Shown: piece after piece, positions 22,128 to 34,587 of the stretch | Numbering within the stretch: position 1 is the stretch's first letter | How the letters are laid out: the number at the start of each line of letters is the position of its first letter | Source: Nematopogon swammerdamellus | Lineage: Eukaryota > Arthropoda > Insecta > Lepidoptera > Adelidae | Reading direction: 5' to 3' | Assembly (NCBI GenBank): GCA_946902875.1 | Contig: OX336355.1 | Span: 19,005,347-19,069,346 of the forward strand | Length of the DNA stretch: 64,000 nucleotides | Program-made: the position numbers and the translations under genes | Notes under the pieces: generated by a model | Told to the model about the DNA's origin: nothing | Seen by the model: the letters and a program-made list of their open reading frames with translations, nothing else | The model's database searches: none

Positions 22128-23667
22128 CAGATTTTACGTGTACGCAACACTGGCTGCATTGGAAATGTATCTTGGAAAATTTCATTATTTAGTAAACCCA
22201 ACAAAAATAAAACTCCAAAAAATATTATACCTACTCCCGGCCGCGCGCGCGTGACCCTGCGCTGGGTCCATAACAATGGTGCTCCTTCATTAGACCAAAA
22301 CAATGCCCGTGACCATCGATGCCTGTGACTTCCCAGCTGCTGCGGGCCGCGCGTAGTAGGTTGATGATTTTAATGTCGTCGTCGTCTGTGTCGCAAGTAC
22401 CTACGCCCCGAGACACTCTTTAACATCGACTGGTGGAAAAACGATATATTTCCTATAAAATACACACTAACTTACTCTATAGTTCTACCTGCCTAATCTA
22501 GTCTGGGCCCAGCCAGATCTTAAATCTATTTATCTACGTGTATAACTAAGGGCTATGAAGTTTAATCTATTTTCCTAATCGCGTTGAGTTCTTAATATTA
22601 TTGTCTCTGTCGCCAACAGTGCAATCTTTCGAAAAATTGCTGAACTTTGAGGTCGCGCTGCTCATCAACCATAAGTTGCACACCACAACCAAAAATTACC
22701 CTCGAGTAGCCCAATTCATTCTCTAGGTGAGCCTTTTTTCCTTTTTGCCCTAACCCTTAACCGGAACTTATAAAAAAATAATTACGAAAAGATGACACGA
22801 TTTTTTTCCGATTTTTTTTTGGTTTTTTGGATTAAAAAAAAAAAGAGTATTTCGAAATTTTCAAAATCTCATATCACCAAATTCTGCGTCGATTGAGCCC
22901 TCACTGACCCTCGTAACCCTTATATCAACAAAGTTATAAACATTTTTGTGTATAACGCAAAATCGATCCATTAAACATTTCCAATGTTAATAAAAAGTGT
23001 GCGAATTATTGAATCTACAGTCAAGTGTTCTAAGCGGTGCGATGTTGCCAAACTAATTAATTAGTAATTAAATTACATACGCGGACTCTCAAACGACAGC
23101 ATCCCGGATCCCGGGGCTGTGTTGCAGTCTGCTGGCACGTTCTCCTGTGCTATCAGTGAAACTGATGTGTAGAATGTGTAGATATCTAGCACCGTGTCGA
23201 GTCGAGTGCCAGCCAACCGCGATCACTTCAAGAACGAAAACACAACTCGGAGCAAGGTCAGGCCTCCGTCTGTCTGTCTGTACTATTGTATGCGTCAATT
23301 GCACTGCGGAGCGGCGGGGATACTGATGTGATGATGACTGCGTAGGTGCGCGCGCGCACAGTGCGCCGTGCAGTCGAGGTGACCTCGATACAGATCGAGC
23401 TGACTATAATGAAATGACTGACTGGACCGACAGACTGTTCTATTTCCTCGTCGTCGCCTAGGACTTGCGCAAGAGCAGCCAACACAGGCCGCAGTCTAGA
23501 CTGCGAGTTTCGCCCGATCTGTCACAACTTGTCTTGTCGTCAGGGTCAGCAGATAACCTGGCCGGTATTCTGTACTCTGGCACTGGCACGCAGATAGTAG
23601 TAGACAGACACCGAGCTCTGTGTTTGTATTTGCCCGTATCGAACGATCGACTCAGCTCATAACAGCT
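22128..23667. other. No recognised feature
   Basis: Intronic sequence with short unremarkable frames. A GC-rich patch at 22240-22420 and an AT-rich stretch at 22740-23080 show no domain, repeat or splice evidence I can support. Confidence 0.45.
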
Positions 23668-23971
23668 AGGTAGGTGCCATGGCAGTGCTGCCTTTTGGAC
23701 GTGCCGGCGCGGACGGAAAACGCGAACTACTTACGTAGGTAATCGCTTGGATCGACCGTTCATTAAGTGCGGTGGTACCAATCCGGTCTGGTTAAGCTCT
23801 AGCACTAAGTAAGATATATAAGGGAGGGGACAAGGGAAGGGACCTACACGGTTTTACGTGGAATTCAAACCAAAGTCTGTCTCAACGGTCGTACAGTCAC
23901 CCATCCAAGTCGGTGCGCTTAATTTTACGATCGCACGTCCATCCATTGCACCAACGAGCTACCTAGGCTGA
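23668..23971 (-). repeat. tRNA-derived SINE with head, 3' part missing
   Basis: Read on the minus strand, the head carries TAGCTCGTTGGTGCAATGGA (A box) and a degenerate B box GGTTTGAATTCC, then CCACGTAAAACCGTG and the usual body. The A/T tail region is missing at the low end. Confidence 0.7.
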
Positions 23972-25578
23972 CGAGCAAACCGCGAATATCTGTCCCGGCG
24001 GCGCGGTGGCGGATTCCCAGAACCAGGGCACATCTAACTTCATTCTATTCGAACCCTCATTTGAACTAGATTCTGCAGTCCGCAACTACCACACACACAC
24101 AATTGCCACAGTGACGACTCCAAACCGGAGCGCTGATGCAACGCGTCAACAGTTGAGCCGGATATCCAGGCCTCGTGCCAAATAGGCGGATACCGTGTCA
24201 GTGTGGGGGCCCGCCGCCGCCCCTCCGCGCCGCCGCGACGCGATGTGGGAGAACTAGGTGCCGCGTATGTCAACTGTACAATTCAACCGAACGATGCAAC
24301 CATTCAATGCATAACAAATAATACAAACACGTTTATGGAGGGCCACATCGCGAATAAACACATCCCAAGCCTCTTCAACCCTTCCGCGGCCTTCAGTGAT
24401 ACGGAACCACTGTTTTCCTCTGATGTCGTTTCGACATCCCCTGATTCAGACTCCGAGACAAGTGACGAATTTCGTAAACCAGGAATAAATATGGCTTACG
24501 TTTTTAAATATATACTGCATGGATAGCGAAACGCAATGCATATTACTAGAACTACAAGAGATGTTCTATCTCTAGAAGTTCGTTTGGCTCTGGTTGTAGT
24601 AGTGACGTGTGTGTCCACGCACACACGTGGACCGCGTGAGCGCTCTCGAGGTTACGCACACTAAAACCATATGCATGTGCACGCCTCCTGACAACAACAT
24701 TCATAGCCAAACGGACCTCGTGAGATAAAGTACTTGACGGTAATAATCATCTACACGCAAGGATCAAATGAAGAATGCCGACAAAGACGTTATTATACGA
24801 GTATTTAATTCCCGCTTGAGTCTCCGTGTTCTATCTAATTGGACAATTGACTCAAACACTCCAAGGAATTCTAATCTCCGCTGTAAAAAGACCAGGGCCT
24901 ATATTTTCGGAATCCATACTGACAATTAAAAAAAAAATTCAATCGCTGAAACTACATATCTACATGTCTACAATCTCTCGGAGATTGAAACTCTGTGAAT
25001 CGTGCGCGGATTTTCGCGAATAGCCCCGCAGGCCGAGCCCGGAGCTTGAGTGGGCAATTATTCTCTACAAAGAAAGGTTAACTTGCTCGATCACGTGGAG
25101 GACGAATGTCGAAGTGGGAAATTAAATTCGTAAAATTATCTACCGGCGCGGCGCGGCGACGAGTGTGTTTCCCGTTTCCTTGAAACAGGAGGCCTTTAAA
25201 CGTCGTCAGTGGTATCAACAGGCTGGACAGCCCTGCAATAGTCCGCAAATTTGCTGGCATGGTACCTCTGGTGCGTGGTTTCGCGAGGGGAAGTGGATTT
25301 AGCTGTGTCGAGCGCCTTTGGTCCCACGGCAACACTAACCATACTGGTTTTCTAGAAAGAAAAAAAGGAATGGCCGCGCGTTCTGCTTCTGCTGGCCGGT
25401 CTATTCGCGAAAATCCGCACTGACGATTCAGAAGAGTCTCAGTTGCTGAGACAAGTTTTTATCTATGTGTCAGAGTAATCTCAGTGACTGAAACTATCCT
25501 GAATATTCAATGCGTATTTCCGCGAATACAGGCTTGCGCTCGCACCTCCACGCGGTCCTCGTCCATATGTTAAGTGTC

Positions 25579-25609
<31 letters not shown>

Positions 25610-25894
25610 AGCTAGACGTACTAATTGCGGGGGTTCGGTAAAGGTTCTGCGAGGTGTGGGTGGGTTAAACCAGTGCGGTTCTGTGTAGGCAGACGAGGCG
25701 GCGGTGGAGAAACAACTCGCCCGCCCACGCAATGCTACGCCCATAGGTCAAGAACATCATTACAAAGCGTGCAAAATCCACTGTGATTGACTTCGTTGAA
25801 GAAAGATTACATTAAAATAACAAACAAATGCTGAAAACCAGCACTAATTTTGTAGCAGGTTTTATTGTTTGTGCTGAAGACGTTCTAGCTTGAG
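23972..25894. other. No gene recognised; one microsatellite
   Basis: A plus frame at 24203-24526 (107 residues) is Ser/Thr-rich without a domain and is not called. A (TC)n tract lies at 25581-25610. Nothing else is supported. Confidence 0.45.
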
Positions 25895-26143
25895 GGAGAA
25901 TTCTAAGCCCAAGTGGCAGATGGCTGGGCACGTCAGCCGAAGAGACGACGACCGTTGGAGTAACCGTGTCCTACACTGGCAGCCGTGGACAGGAAAACGG
26001 AGTGTGGGAAGACCGCCCGCCAGGTGAGACGACGATATCAAGTACGTCGGCGGAAAGCAGTGGTTCCGTACCGCTGAAGGCCGGGAGGACTGGAGGAAAA
26101 TTGGAGAGGCGTATGTCCAGCAGTAGACGCTTACACGCTGACT
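25895..26143 (+). pseudogene. RTE-type LINE, C-terminal coding tail and 3' end
   Basis: Codons beginning at about 25900 read KWQMAGHVSRRDDDRWSNRV, then GRPPARWDDDIKYVGGKQWF and EGREDWRKIGEAYVQQ. This is the conserved C-terminal tail that follows the reverse transcriptase in RTE/BovB-like LINEs. The copy is 5'-truncated to about 250 bp and ends in a GACTGACTGACTGA microsatellite. Another copy lies at 54486-54640. Confidence 0.8.
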
Positions 26144-26329
26144 GACTGACTGATAGGGGTCTCTGCCACCATCGCTGGCTATGGAACCTTAAACAGGAGA
26201 GCAATCCACTTATCAGGAAAGGCCTCGGAAAATTGTTCCATTCAGTTTTAAAGGATACTCTTTACACGCATGAAAATCATCAACTAACATTTAAAACTTA
26301 CATTATTTGGACTTGAGACAGCAACTTAC

Positions 26330-26369
26330 CATCGTCGTCGAGAGGTGGTCCAGAGCCAACTGCCACCAT
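26330..26369 (-). CDS. klar: Candidate alternative first coding exon of the KASH gene
   Basis: On the minus strand an ATG at 26369 (context TAATATGG, A at -3 and G at +4) opens MVAVGSGPPLDDD plus one base. It is followed at once by a strong donor, G|GTAAGT (GT at 26329-26328). The exit phase of one base is exactly what the exon at 17613 needs; joining them restores a Gly codon and a continuous frame to the KASH stop. No acceptor is needed because the exon starts the protein. Internal promoters that make short KASH isoforms are well known in nesprin genes. The exon is too short for simple ORF searches. A chance ATG, frame and donor of matching phase is possible, so support is moderate. Confidence 0.55.
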
Positions 26370-27620
26370 ATTAATTATCTCTCGTACTATTTCACCAGCA
26401 CCATGCGTGCCGGGCTTTCCTTCACGATTCACGTTTAGAGTCTTCAATTAGTCACTTTCCAATCAATTTTAGTCACTGTTTCACCAGAAATTAGACGTCT
26501 GCCTTTGAAATACTTTATTGCATCTAGCTATTGCGTATTGTATAGTAGACTCGCTGGATGAAGATCTATAATTGAAAAGATTATTCGTCTAATGCATCAA
26601 TTTAATGCCTAGCTATGAGATTATCTCGGTGGTCGCGCGCGCGCAGATGTATTACATAATAGAATTATATTCCAAGTCACACAACTTTCTCGTTCTCAGC
26701 TGATATTTCGTAATAGTAATTAAAACGATGATATCTTAGAAGTATCTTGGTGTTTGTTTCAGTATTCGCTCGACTATTAAAGCGGCGGAGGCGGCGGAGC
26801 TTTGTGATCTTGTTTGAAACACTATGATACACTGACTTTCATAAATCTACTTCTTTTGAGGGTTCTGTATCCATACAGAAGCCTATTACTAATGTTACGC
26901 CGTCTGTCTGTCCGAGGGATAAGTGCGAGAAAATAAGCTGTGCCGAGCCGAACGCTAGGAGAGACGTGCGAGTGCGACCACGTGATTGATGCGCTACTAT
27001 GACCCACTGTACATGCAAAAAGAAGGAACATATCGCTACGGAACCCTCTGTCGTCTCTCTGAACAACGTTCTCACTTAACAGGGGTTTTTATGATCTCGG
27101 GGAACACCGCTTTGTAGGCAGAAGAGTTCTTCGAACGGCACCATTCCATACACCGGTATAATATTTATAATATAATTTCGGTAGATGTTAGTATGGTTTC
27201 TCGATTCTTAGTTGGGCAAAGCACATTTTCTGAACACGTTTGTTGGGTAAAGTCAGGGTGTCCACTCTCGCTAGCACAGTGAACACTTCTAACTACTCCT
27301 GCCCTGACTCGGACAAGGAGGTGGCGGGCGCGTGCAAGCGAGCGGATCCTGTTGCGACGCCACTTTCATTTGGCGGTAAAACTCGACGACCACATCAAAC
27401 ACGCTAATAAATGACATTTTCCATGCGTGTGTCGTCTGCGCGTGCGCGAGAAAGTCTCCATCCAGACCAGAGAGACTGGCTCGCGGCATAACGGATCATA
27501 CATACGAGTATTAGGTATGTGGGATGTGTATAAGCGGCTTTTAACGGTTGTTAAGACGGCTTATTTCTGGGAAATAACTATATCTAGCTAGAATCTAGAT
27601 AGAGGTTAATGTAGGTAGCC
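26370..27620. other. No gene recognised; possible promoter of the short isoform at its low end
   Basis: If the exon at 26330-26369 is real, its transcription start lies in the first few hundred bases here. I see no TATA box or initiator I would defend. Short frames at 26822-27075 and 27289-27489 show no domain. Confidence 0.35.
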
Positions 27621-27626
27621 TAGATC

Positions 27627-27760
27627 ATCAGTCCGTATCGGTCCACTGTTGGGCATAGGCCTCGCTCCCAAGGCACACCACCACACGAGGTCTTCCGCTC
27701 TTCTCATCCATCCACTCCCGGCTACCATTTTTAGGTCGTCTGTCCACCAATGGTTTTCAT
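27627..27760. repeat. LINE-derived fragment common in insects
   Basis: The motif CGGTCCACTGTTGGGCATAG followed by GCCTCGCTCCCAAGG and a CCATCCACTCCCGGC stretch is the widely dispersed 3' fragment of RTE-like LINEs. Confidence 0.6.
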
Positions 27761-27884
27761 TGGTGATCAATAATACAACATTAAAGTCAATAGTTACGTC
27801 AAGTTGATTTTAGTCGTGAACCCTGTTTTGTAATGTTTCCGACAAATATAAAAGTTTAATAACGTTCGGACTTCGAATGGAATA

Positions 27885-28373
27885 CAGGGTGTTTCAGGAT
27901 AGGCTTGATAAACTTCAGGAATAGAAAGTACTCATCATTAGAAGAAAAAAATCCTTAACACTCAAATCGAAATTCCGTACTTTTTTTTTCTTACAAAAAT
28001 TGGAAATTGCGTTAAAAACTCGATGGACAGTGAGTCGGTCGGTAGAGAGAGATTTGGCAACAGTGCTGTCTAGGCCTAGGAAGTGCAATGACCTAGTCCA
28101 GTCCCCTTTTTCTTTTGATGTCATTCAACTTTCAGTGTTTATAAATTTACCTATATGCAGTTCAATTCATCGATGAAATATATATCAATGGTTCAATTCT
28201 ACTAAATACGCTGCGCTCGTCGTCGCGTAGGATTAACTGTCCACCAAATCTTGATGATACGATTTTCACGAAAAACTACTATAAGATGACCGAATTTGGG
28301 AAAAAGAGTCAGGGCTTTTCGTCTTCAAAAATGGACCCCTTTCGAACCCTGAACCCTATCCTAAAACACCCTG
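27885..28373. mobile_element. 489-bp mariner-type MITE
   Basis: Ends are CAGGGTGTTTCAGGATAGG and its inverted counterpart (CCTATCCTAAAACACCCTG), flanked by TA on both sides (27883-27884 and 28374-28375). A TA duplication fits the Tc1/mariner superfamily. No transposase frame remains; a minus frame at 27915-28124 has no recognisable domain. Confidence 0.75.
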
Positions 28374-29010
28374 TATAGAACATGTATGGTGATTGCTGAA
28401 TGAATTCTGTTTACGATAAGTAAGTTTTACATAGACTTACGTACGTCCAAGGAGCACAAACATTTCCGAACTTTTTCTGCTCGCTAAGAACGCTCCCAAC
28501 AATGATATCATTAAAAAAACATAATAACATCCCACAAGTTTTGACCTCGGCCGGTTCACCTGACAGTTAAATATCTGAGTATTCGTCCTGTCAAGCAAGA
28601 CCATATTGAATCAAAGCATATTCATCAGGGCTGCCACAAAACGTTCGGAGTCGTAACGATCAGGTTTGATTGTACCATAAAATATTTTATGTGTCTGTTT
28701 CATTGATTGTATATTGCTGATTTTCCGGAATGGGCCCTTTCCCCGCGGCCATCTCGACCCCGCCGACTGACTCCCGCCGAGTCGCCATGCGGCCCTTTCA
28801 AATTTGGCCCAATTTACTTTGGGGACTCTTCACCGCGAAGTACAACTCGACGCGAGGACATCTTAAAGCAAGTCAACTGGACCCCAGTACTACTGAGCGC
28901 GACACCCCCTGGGGTGCGAGCTGTATGCAGCGAGTCGCACGCACAACACGGGCTTTATTTTTTGCATGAGCCCAAGTTAAATTTATGAGGTTCGGGTTGC
29001 AATGTTATTA

Positions 29011-29190
29011 TGAGTAGCTCGTGGATAAGTGGTAACGGCCTTGCTTATTAACCGGAAGGTCGCGCGTTCAGTGCCCATTGGCGTGAACCACTTTATTTTT
29101 CTTTCCGAGTTTGATAAGTGAATTTCTTGAACATCAGTTGCGCCATGGTTCGGATTCCATGTAAAATTATAGTAGGTATCTTAATATTTT
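29011..29190 (+). repeat. Second tRNA-derived SINE family (tRNA-like head)
   Basis: Bases 29011-29095 read like a degenerate tRNA: GTAGCTCGTGGATAAGTGG at the start, CCGGAAGGTCGCGCGTTCAG around the B-box position, then GCCCATTGGCG. No clean cloverleaf closes, so it is a SINE head rather than a functional tRNA gene. It is unrelated to the other SINE family in the window. Confidence 0.45.
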
Positions 29191-29856
29191 ATATTCTTTT
29201 TTCTTACTTTTTGAAAATTATACTACGAGTGCATTGTATTATGTTTAATGTACGAACATATTAAGTTGATACAAATTACGTAGGTATTAAAGTTTGAAAA
29301 AGGCTCTTTACTCACACTTACTCGTATATAATAAGTATAAGTCTTTGTAGTCACTAAAATACTTGTATTAATATGTAACTAAGCTATGTAATAATCTATA
29401 TAATTTTTTTTCAACAATGTAACGATATTTCTTTGCATAATGCACCTATCAATGTCTTTAGTTCGATACCTAAAGCAGGGGGTTTCAACCGGTGTGCCGC
29501 GGCATACTGGTGTGCCGCGAGTGACATCCAGGTCAGTGGCGGTTATCCAGGTGAAGCAAGTGAAGCACCGCCTCACTTAATTATCTTGAAGGTAAAGAAA
29601 AAAAAAATTCAAAATACCATGAAAGAAAATTTAAAAAAAGTCCATCCAAACTAATCAGAGAACATTATAGACCAAAAAAGCGAACGGCGCACGGCGGCGC
29701 GGAGGCGAGCCGGCGGTGCGGCGCGGGGAGGTGGTGCGAGAGGGGTCCTTAGAGGCGACGAACGAAATACTTCAGCTCTGCGCCAAAGATGTGTTAGTGC
29801 ATACAATACACATGTACTTGTCCACGCGCGTGTGTTGGCGCAAATGCCGACAGCAC

Positions 29857-30610
29857 CATACAGCACAGCGCATAATTTGAAAAAGTACCAGGGACACAGC
29901 CATGACAAGGAGCCGCACGCGCGGGAAAAAACATTGCATGACATTGTGCACAGTTGGTGAGACGCCGGACACATCCGGCTCATATCGCTTCACCTCGTAG
30001 AGACCAAAGTTTGACCTTGAATTCGTTGCATTTACCTAGCAATTGAGGCGCTGATAAATCCTGCTGCATGAACGATTACGTCGCGTCGTCGCTGCGCTCG
30101 CCTAGACGGGCGGCGAGCGCTCTGTGTTCCCTTGAAGTACCAGGGTATAATCGGTAGATAAGAGTCTCAGTAAATAACATAACATGTCATACAGCACAGC
30201 GCATAATTTGAAAAAGTACCAGGGACACAGCTATGACAAGGAGCCGCACGCGCGGGAAAAAACATTGCATGAAATTGTGCACAGTTGGTGAGACGCCGGC
30301 CGGACACATCCGGCTCATATCGCTTTGAATTCGTGGCATGTACCTAGCAATTGAGGCGCTAATAAATCCTGCTGCATAAGAACGATTACGTCGTCGCTGC
30401 GCTCGCCTAGACGAGCGGCGAGCGCTCATGAAGCTCATGAAGTACCAGGGTACAATCGGTAGATAAGAGTCTCAGTCATGACATGTCATACAATATTTTT
30501 CCCGCGCACAGCTCCCCACCACGGCCAACCCTACCAAAAAGGTAACGATTTTGTGGTCCGATTGATGTTGAAGTACCAGGGTAGAATCGGTAGATACGTA
30601 AGAGTCTCTG
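29857..30610. repeat. Direct repeats of about 330 bp inside the hAT element
   Basis: The block containing ATACAGCACAGCGCATAATT, GGAGCCGCACGCGCGGGAAA and GTGAGACGCCGG occurs at about 29857-30180 and 30190-30480. A partial third copy (GAAGTACCAGGGTAGAATCG onward) starts near 30570. Confidence 0.8.
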
Positions 30611-30900
30611 TAAATAACATAACATGTCACATAATATTTCTTCCCGCGCACACAGCTCCCACGGCCTCTCTCGGCTGATCTCCTGGCACCTTTTCAAATT
30701 ATGTGCAAAATTCTATCATAGGAATATCAAAGATACGCTGCGCTCCTTTATTATATAATAATAATAAGTAATAACCCTATGGGCACACCAGCACCAGTAC
30801 GAGAACGAATGAAGTCCGCTGCGGGGTGTAGTGCGGGCAGGGGAGCGCGCGCTCGGCAAAGTTCGGCTGCAACTGGGCGCGCGCGAACTGCGAACGTGTT

Positions 30901-31420
30901 GGTACTCAAACTTCAGGTCTCGGTGAGATCTATCCATCTGTAACGTGAACTTTTGTTTTGGTCATAACTCGAGAACCACTGGTGCTAGACCCATCGTGTC
31001 GGTACTCAAACTTCAGGTCACGGTGAGATCTATCTATCTGTCACATGAACGTTTGTTTTGGTCATAACTCGAGAACCACTGGTGCTAGACCCATCGTGTT
31101 GGTACTCAAACTTCAGGTCTCGGTGAGATCTATCCATCTGTCACATGAACGTTTGTTTTGGTCATAACTCGAAAACCACTGGTGCTAGACCCATCGTGTT
31201 GGTACTCAAACTTCAGGTCTCGGTGAGATCTATCCATCTTTCACATGAACTTTTGTTTTGGTCATAACTCGAGAACCACTGGTGCTAGACCCATCGTGTT
31301 GGTACTCAAACTTCAGGTCTCGGTGAGATCTATCCATCTGTCACATGAACTTTTGTTTTGGTCATAACTCGAGAACCACTGGTGCTAGATCCATCGTGTT
31401 GGTACTCAAACTTCAGGTCT
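30901..31420. repeat. Tandem repeat, exact 100-bp period
   Basis: GGTACTCAAACTTCAGGTC starts at 30901, 31001, 31101, 31201, 31301 and 31401, giving five full units and a partial one. Units differ at only a few positions (for example ATGAACGTTT versus ATGAACTTTT). Confidence 0.95.
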
Positions 31421-31862
31421 AAGCTATGTAGGTGGATTTTTAGTCGCCTCACTAAAATTTATTGGTCAAAGCCGCCACTGATCCAGGTGTGCCGCAAATT
31501 CTAAGTAACTTATTCAAACTGTGTATGAAAACCGCGGAAGAAAAGAGCAAGCATAATTTTTCGTCTATCTATATATGTAGATAGATTATCCACAATGACA
31601 TTTTCTGACTGATTTGTTTGAACACCTCAAGAAATTAAATGAGAGTTCGCAGGGAAGGGAGTTCGAAGGGCATTTTGACATCCTCAGTTAAAATGAGAGT
31701 TTTCACTGATAAATACTTTTAATACGTAAGTAAGTACGCTACATTACGTAAGTACGAAGTCGCCAATTTCTTCGTCTTTAGTTTCTAAATTTTATATGCT
31801 TTCTTTATGAATATAAATGTGGTGTGCCGTGAAATTTTCGTAAATGAAAAAGTGTGCCAGTT

Positions 31863-32412
31863 AATAAAAAAACCGCCAAGTGCGAGTTGGACTCGAGTAC
31901 CGAGGGTTCCGTACCACCACACAATATATTTGTATTATGTATGTATACAAAAATTATTATGTTTTGGAAAATCACGAAACGCGTTTCTAAATAAAAACTA
32001 CATATATACAGCAATTGATTGACTGTTAGGCACTCTTGTAGTTGAAATATACAAAAAAAAATTGTTTTTATATGACATAACTCCAAATTTACTATTTTAG
32101 GATTTATCCTTTACTTGTGCTGTGAGAACTTGCTTTTTGCCAAATTTCATTATGCTAGCTTAGTCAACGGGAAGTACAGTAGCAAAATATAGACTTCAAT
32201 GGCCGTATCTAGGGATTGCGTTGACTAAACTAGCTTAAATTTTTTACACCTCCGAGGAAACGTAGACCTTAGTATTTGATGTTAATTTCACCTTGATACC
32301 TCTCTACCCGTTCCTGAGAAAAAAGGTCTTGACAGACAGACAGACATACGGACAACAAAGTGATCCTATAAGGGTTCCGTTTTTTCCTCGTTTGAGGTAC
32401 GGGACCCTAAAA
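31863..32412 (+). repeat. Interspersed repeat with GCCAAGTGCGAGTTGGACTC head
   Basis: It starts AAAACCGCCAAGTGCGAGTT and GAGGGTTCCGTACC and ends GGGTTCCGTTTTTTCCTCG, GGACCCTAAAAA. This head and tail pair is a very common dispersed element in moth and butterfly genomes. It is about 550 bp and has no coding frame. Confidence 0.65.
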
Positions 32413-32720
32413 ATGAGAAAATCGGTCAGGTCAGGCCTGTCCGTCCGTTCGTCCATGTTTCAGCCAATAATGATACCTATTATGATGTGATGGGGGTTAC
32501 TTTCTTTGAGAGAGTAGGTATACATATTTCATTTACGTGAACTCAGCTCATCTTTCCACCTTGCTCATCATGACTACATATTTGTGCTTCAATCAGATTT
32601 ACTATTAAACCAATTTCACGCGAGCGGAGCCGCGTGCACAGCTAGTAATAAAATAAACCGCTACGTGTCGTCTGTGTGTACGTTGACTGGAAGAAATATC
32701 CGTAAGGGATAAGTCCACAT

Positions 32721-32870
32721 TTTTTTTATGCATACTGACACGGTTGGCTACATCACCTACAACATCCGTGATGTCAGCCCATAACACCGGGTGAACTTGG
32801 TGCCACGTCAGTGCTTCCCTTCGGTCGTGACGGCTACACTGAACTGGACGGAAAACACAAACTATATTTA
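32721..32870 (-). repeat. tRNA-derived SINE, 3' half only
   Basis: The tail TTTTTTTATGCATACTGACA through GAACTGGACGGAAAACACAA is present; the head and middle are missing. Confidence 0.7.
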
Positions 32871-33468
32871 CGCCTCATATAAATTACAAGCTGTGCCCGC
32901 GGCTCCGCCCGCTCTCATATTTCACTTCACTGCTAACCTCAGAAGCTATTTAGCGTGATATTAAGTAGCCTATAGTTGATGGGAAGAATCAATCTATCCG
33001 TAGAATTTTGTTTTATTAAAATCGGTTCAGTGGTTCTCGAGTTATAAGCGGACAGACAGACACTCAGACACTCAGACAGAAAGCACACGTTGGATTTTAT
33101 TATAGGTAAGGAGAAGGAGATAAGGAGAAGGAGATACAATACGAGTATGGTGCTTGTTTGTTTCTGTAAAATGTTTTTTGGAGCAATAGAGTATTTCTAA
33201 CTATCTCTCTAACTCGAGAACAACTGAACGGATTTAGATTGGTTATTTTATATGAACATTCAACTTGGTAATTCCTAACTGATAAAGGTTATTTCATATA
33301 GTGCTAAATGAATTTCACAATATGTAAGAAAAGTTTCCCAAAAGTCTGCCGTGATCTGCCTGAACCGGTTCAATCCGCCCGGCATAAAGTGCCAGCACAT
33401 AAATGATTACATATGTATACATAACCTACATATGTATACAGAACAGAACAGAACGGAACAAATTAAAA

Positions 33469-33800
33469 TGTTTTTATGGAATCTGACAAGGTTGGCTACA
33501 TTACATCACCTACTACACTCTTGATGTAGTAGCCCATAGTACCTTAGTGAACTAGTTGTCATGTCAGTGCTTCCCTTTGGTTATGAAATATTTATTAAAA
33601 TATATAAAAATACGAAATATTTTCATAGCCGCTTCGCAATCGACGTAGCGGTGCTACCAATTACCAACCCTACCACCTACTAAGATAAGGTAAGCGACAG
33701 TTTTCCACTCCACCTAATAAAATAACCCGTCTAAGTTACAACCGCGCCCGGTGTGCTTCACTTTCCGACCGGACGTCTATCCGTAGCACCACCAATTATT
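33469..33800 (-). repeat. tRNA-derived SINE, diverged, near full length
   Basis: The tail TTTTTATGGAATCTGACAAG is at the low end and the head near GTAGCACCACCAATTATTGA at the high end. Several internal gaps relative to the copy at 57902-58259. Confidence 0.65.
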
Positions 33801-34587
33801 GAGTGTAGCCACAGGTCAGAAGTATTATGGTCCAACTAAAAAAAATTTAATATCTACTACTTCCCAGTCACTATGAAAATGCACCTACGTATATAAACAC
33901 AAACAGATAATAGGTGAATAGAAATACCATATTGCTTCAAAAACATTTCAGAAACGACCACGATTTACTAATTTAGACTTATCATATAATAATTTTTTTA
34001 AAAGAAAATATGCATATTTACATGTTAGCTCTCTTTCACATTACATAAATAATATTCAGGGGGCACATTTTAGCCACATAGCAAGAAACCGTGTCACCCG
34101 GTCTAGGGGTGACGCGGGCTACCGGCTGAGGGATGACGGTCGCCGATCGCTGTTCTGTGATGTTAGCTTAATTGTTTTGCTATAAATTGACTCCTAAACT
34201 ATTTATATAGCGGTAGCTGGTCGGCGCGGTTTCGCAAGTTCCAATACGGCCGACGTGCATAAATGAGTTTTTTAATGAAAACTTTACCTAACCTACACCT
34301 GCTGCTTCACTATACGTAAATAAATCGGACCGAATTGTTAGAATGAAGTTTTTGAAATAAAGAAACAACGAGTAAAACAGTATTTTTGGATAGGGGCTAG
34401 GGGTTGACGCTTTTGAGCAATGGTTGCATTGTACGTTCTAAAAACAATACCGGCCCATCTGGACCCGGCCTTAACATGTGTGGCTGTGCTGTTCGACTAT
34501 ACGACGGAAAAAAATAGTAGAGGAGTTAGTCTAAGTAGACAGGGTACGTGTTTTTCACCAACTGGGTGGTTTCACCATCGTACCGTG

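Larger units (their letters stand above)
29534..31480. mobile_element. Non-autonomous hAT element, 1.95 kb, with 8-bp target duplication
   Basis: Termini are CAGTGGCGGTT and AAGCCGCCACTG (inverted CAGTGGCGGCTT). The 8-bp sequence ATCCAGGT flanks both ends (29526-29533 and 31481-31488), the duplication length typical of hAT. Inside are two internal repeat arrays (about 29857-30610 and 30901-31420) and no transposase frame. It interrupted an older repeat: the outer flanks GTGTGCCGCGAGTGAC and GTGTGCCGCAAATTC join sensibly when the element is removed. Confidence 0.88.

Noticed and set aside
24203..24526. 107-codon plus-strand frame
   Set aside because: Ser/Thr-rich, no domain, no splice or promoter evidence; not strong enough to list as a gene.
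28430..28480. Second alternative first exon (ATG TTT GTG CTC, then GTACGT)
   Set aside because: Only six codons before the donor; the phase match can easily be chance and the context is poor.
29011..29095. Functional tRNA gene
   Set aside because: A and B boxes are degenerate and no cloverleaf with a proper acceptor stem can be drawn; it is better explained as a SINE head.
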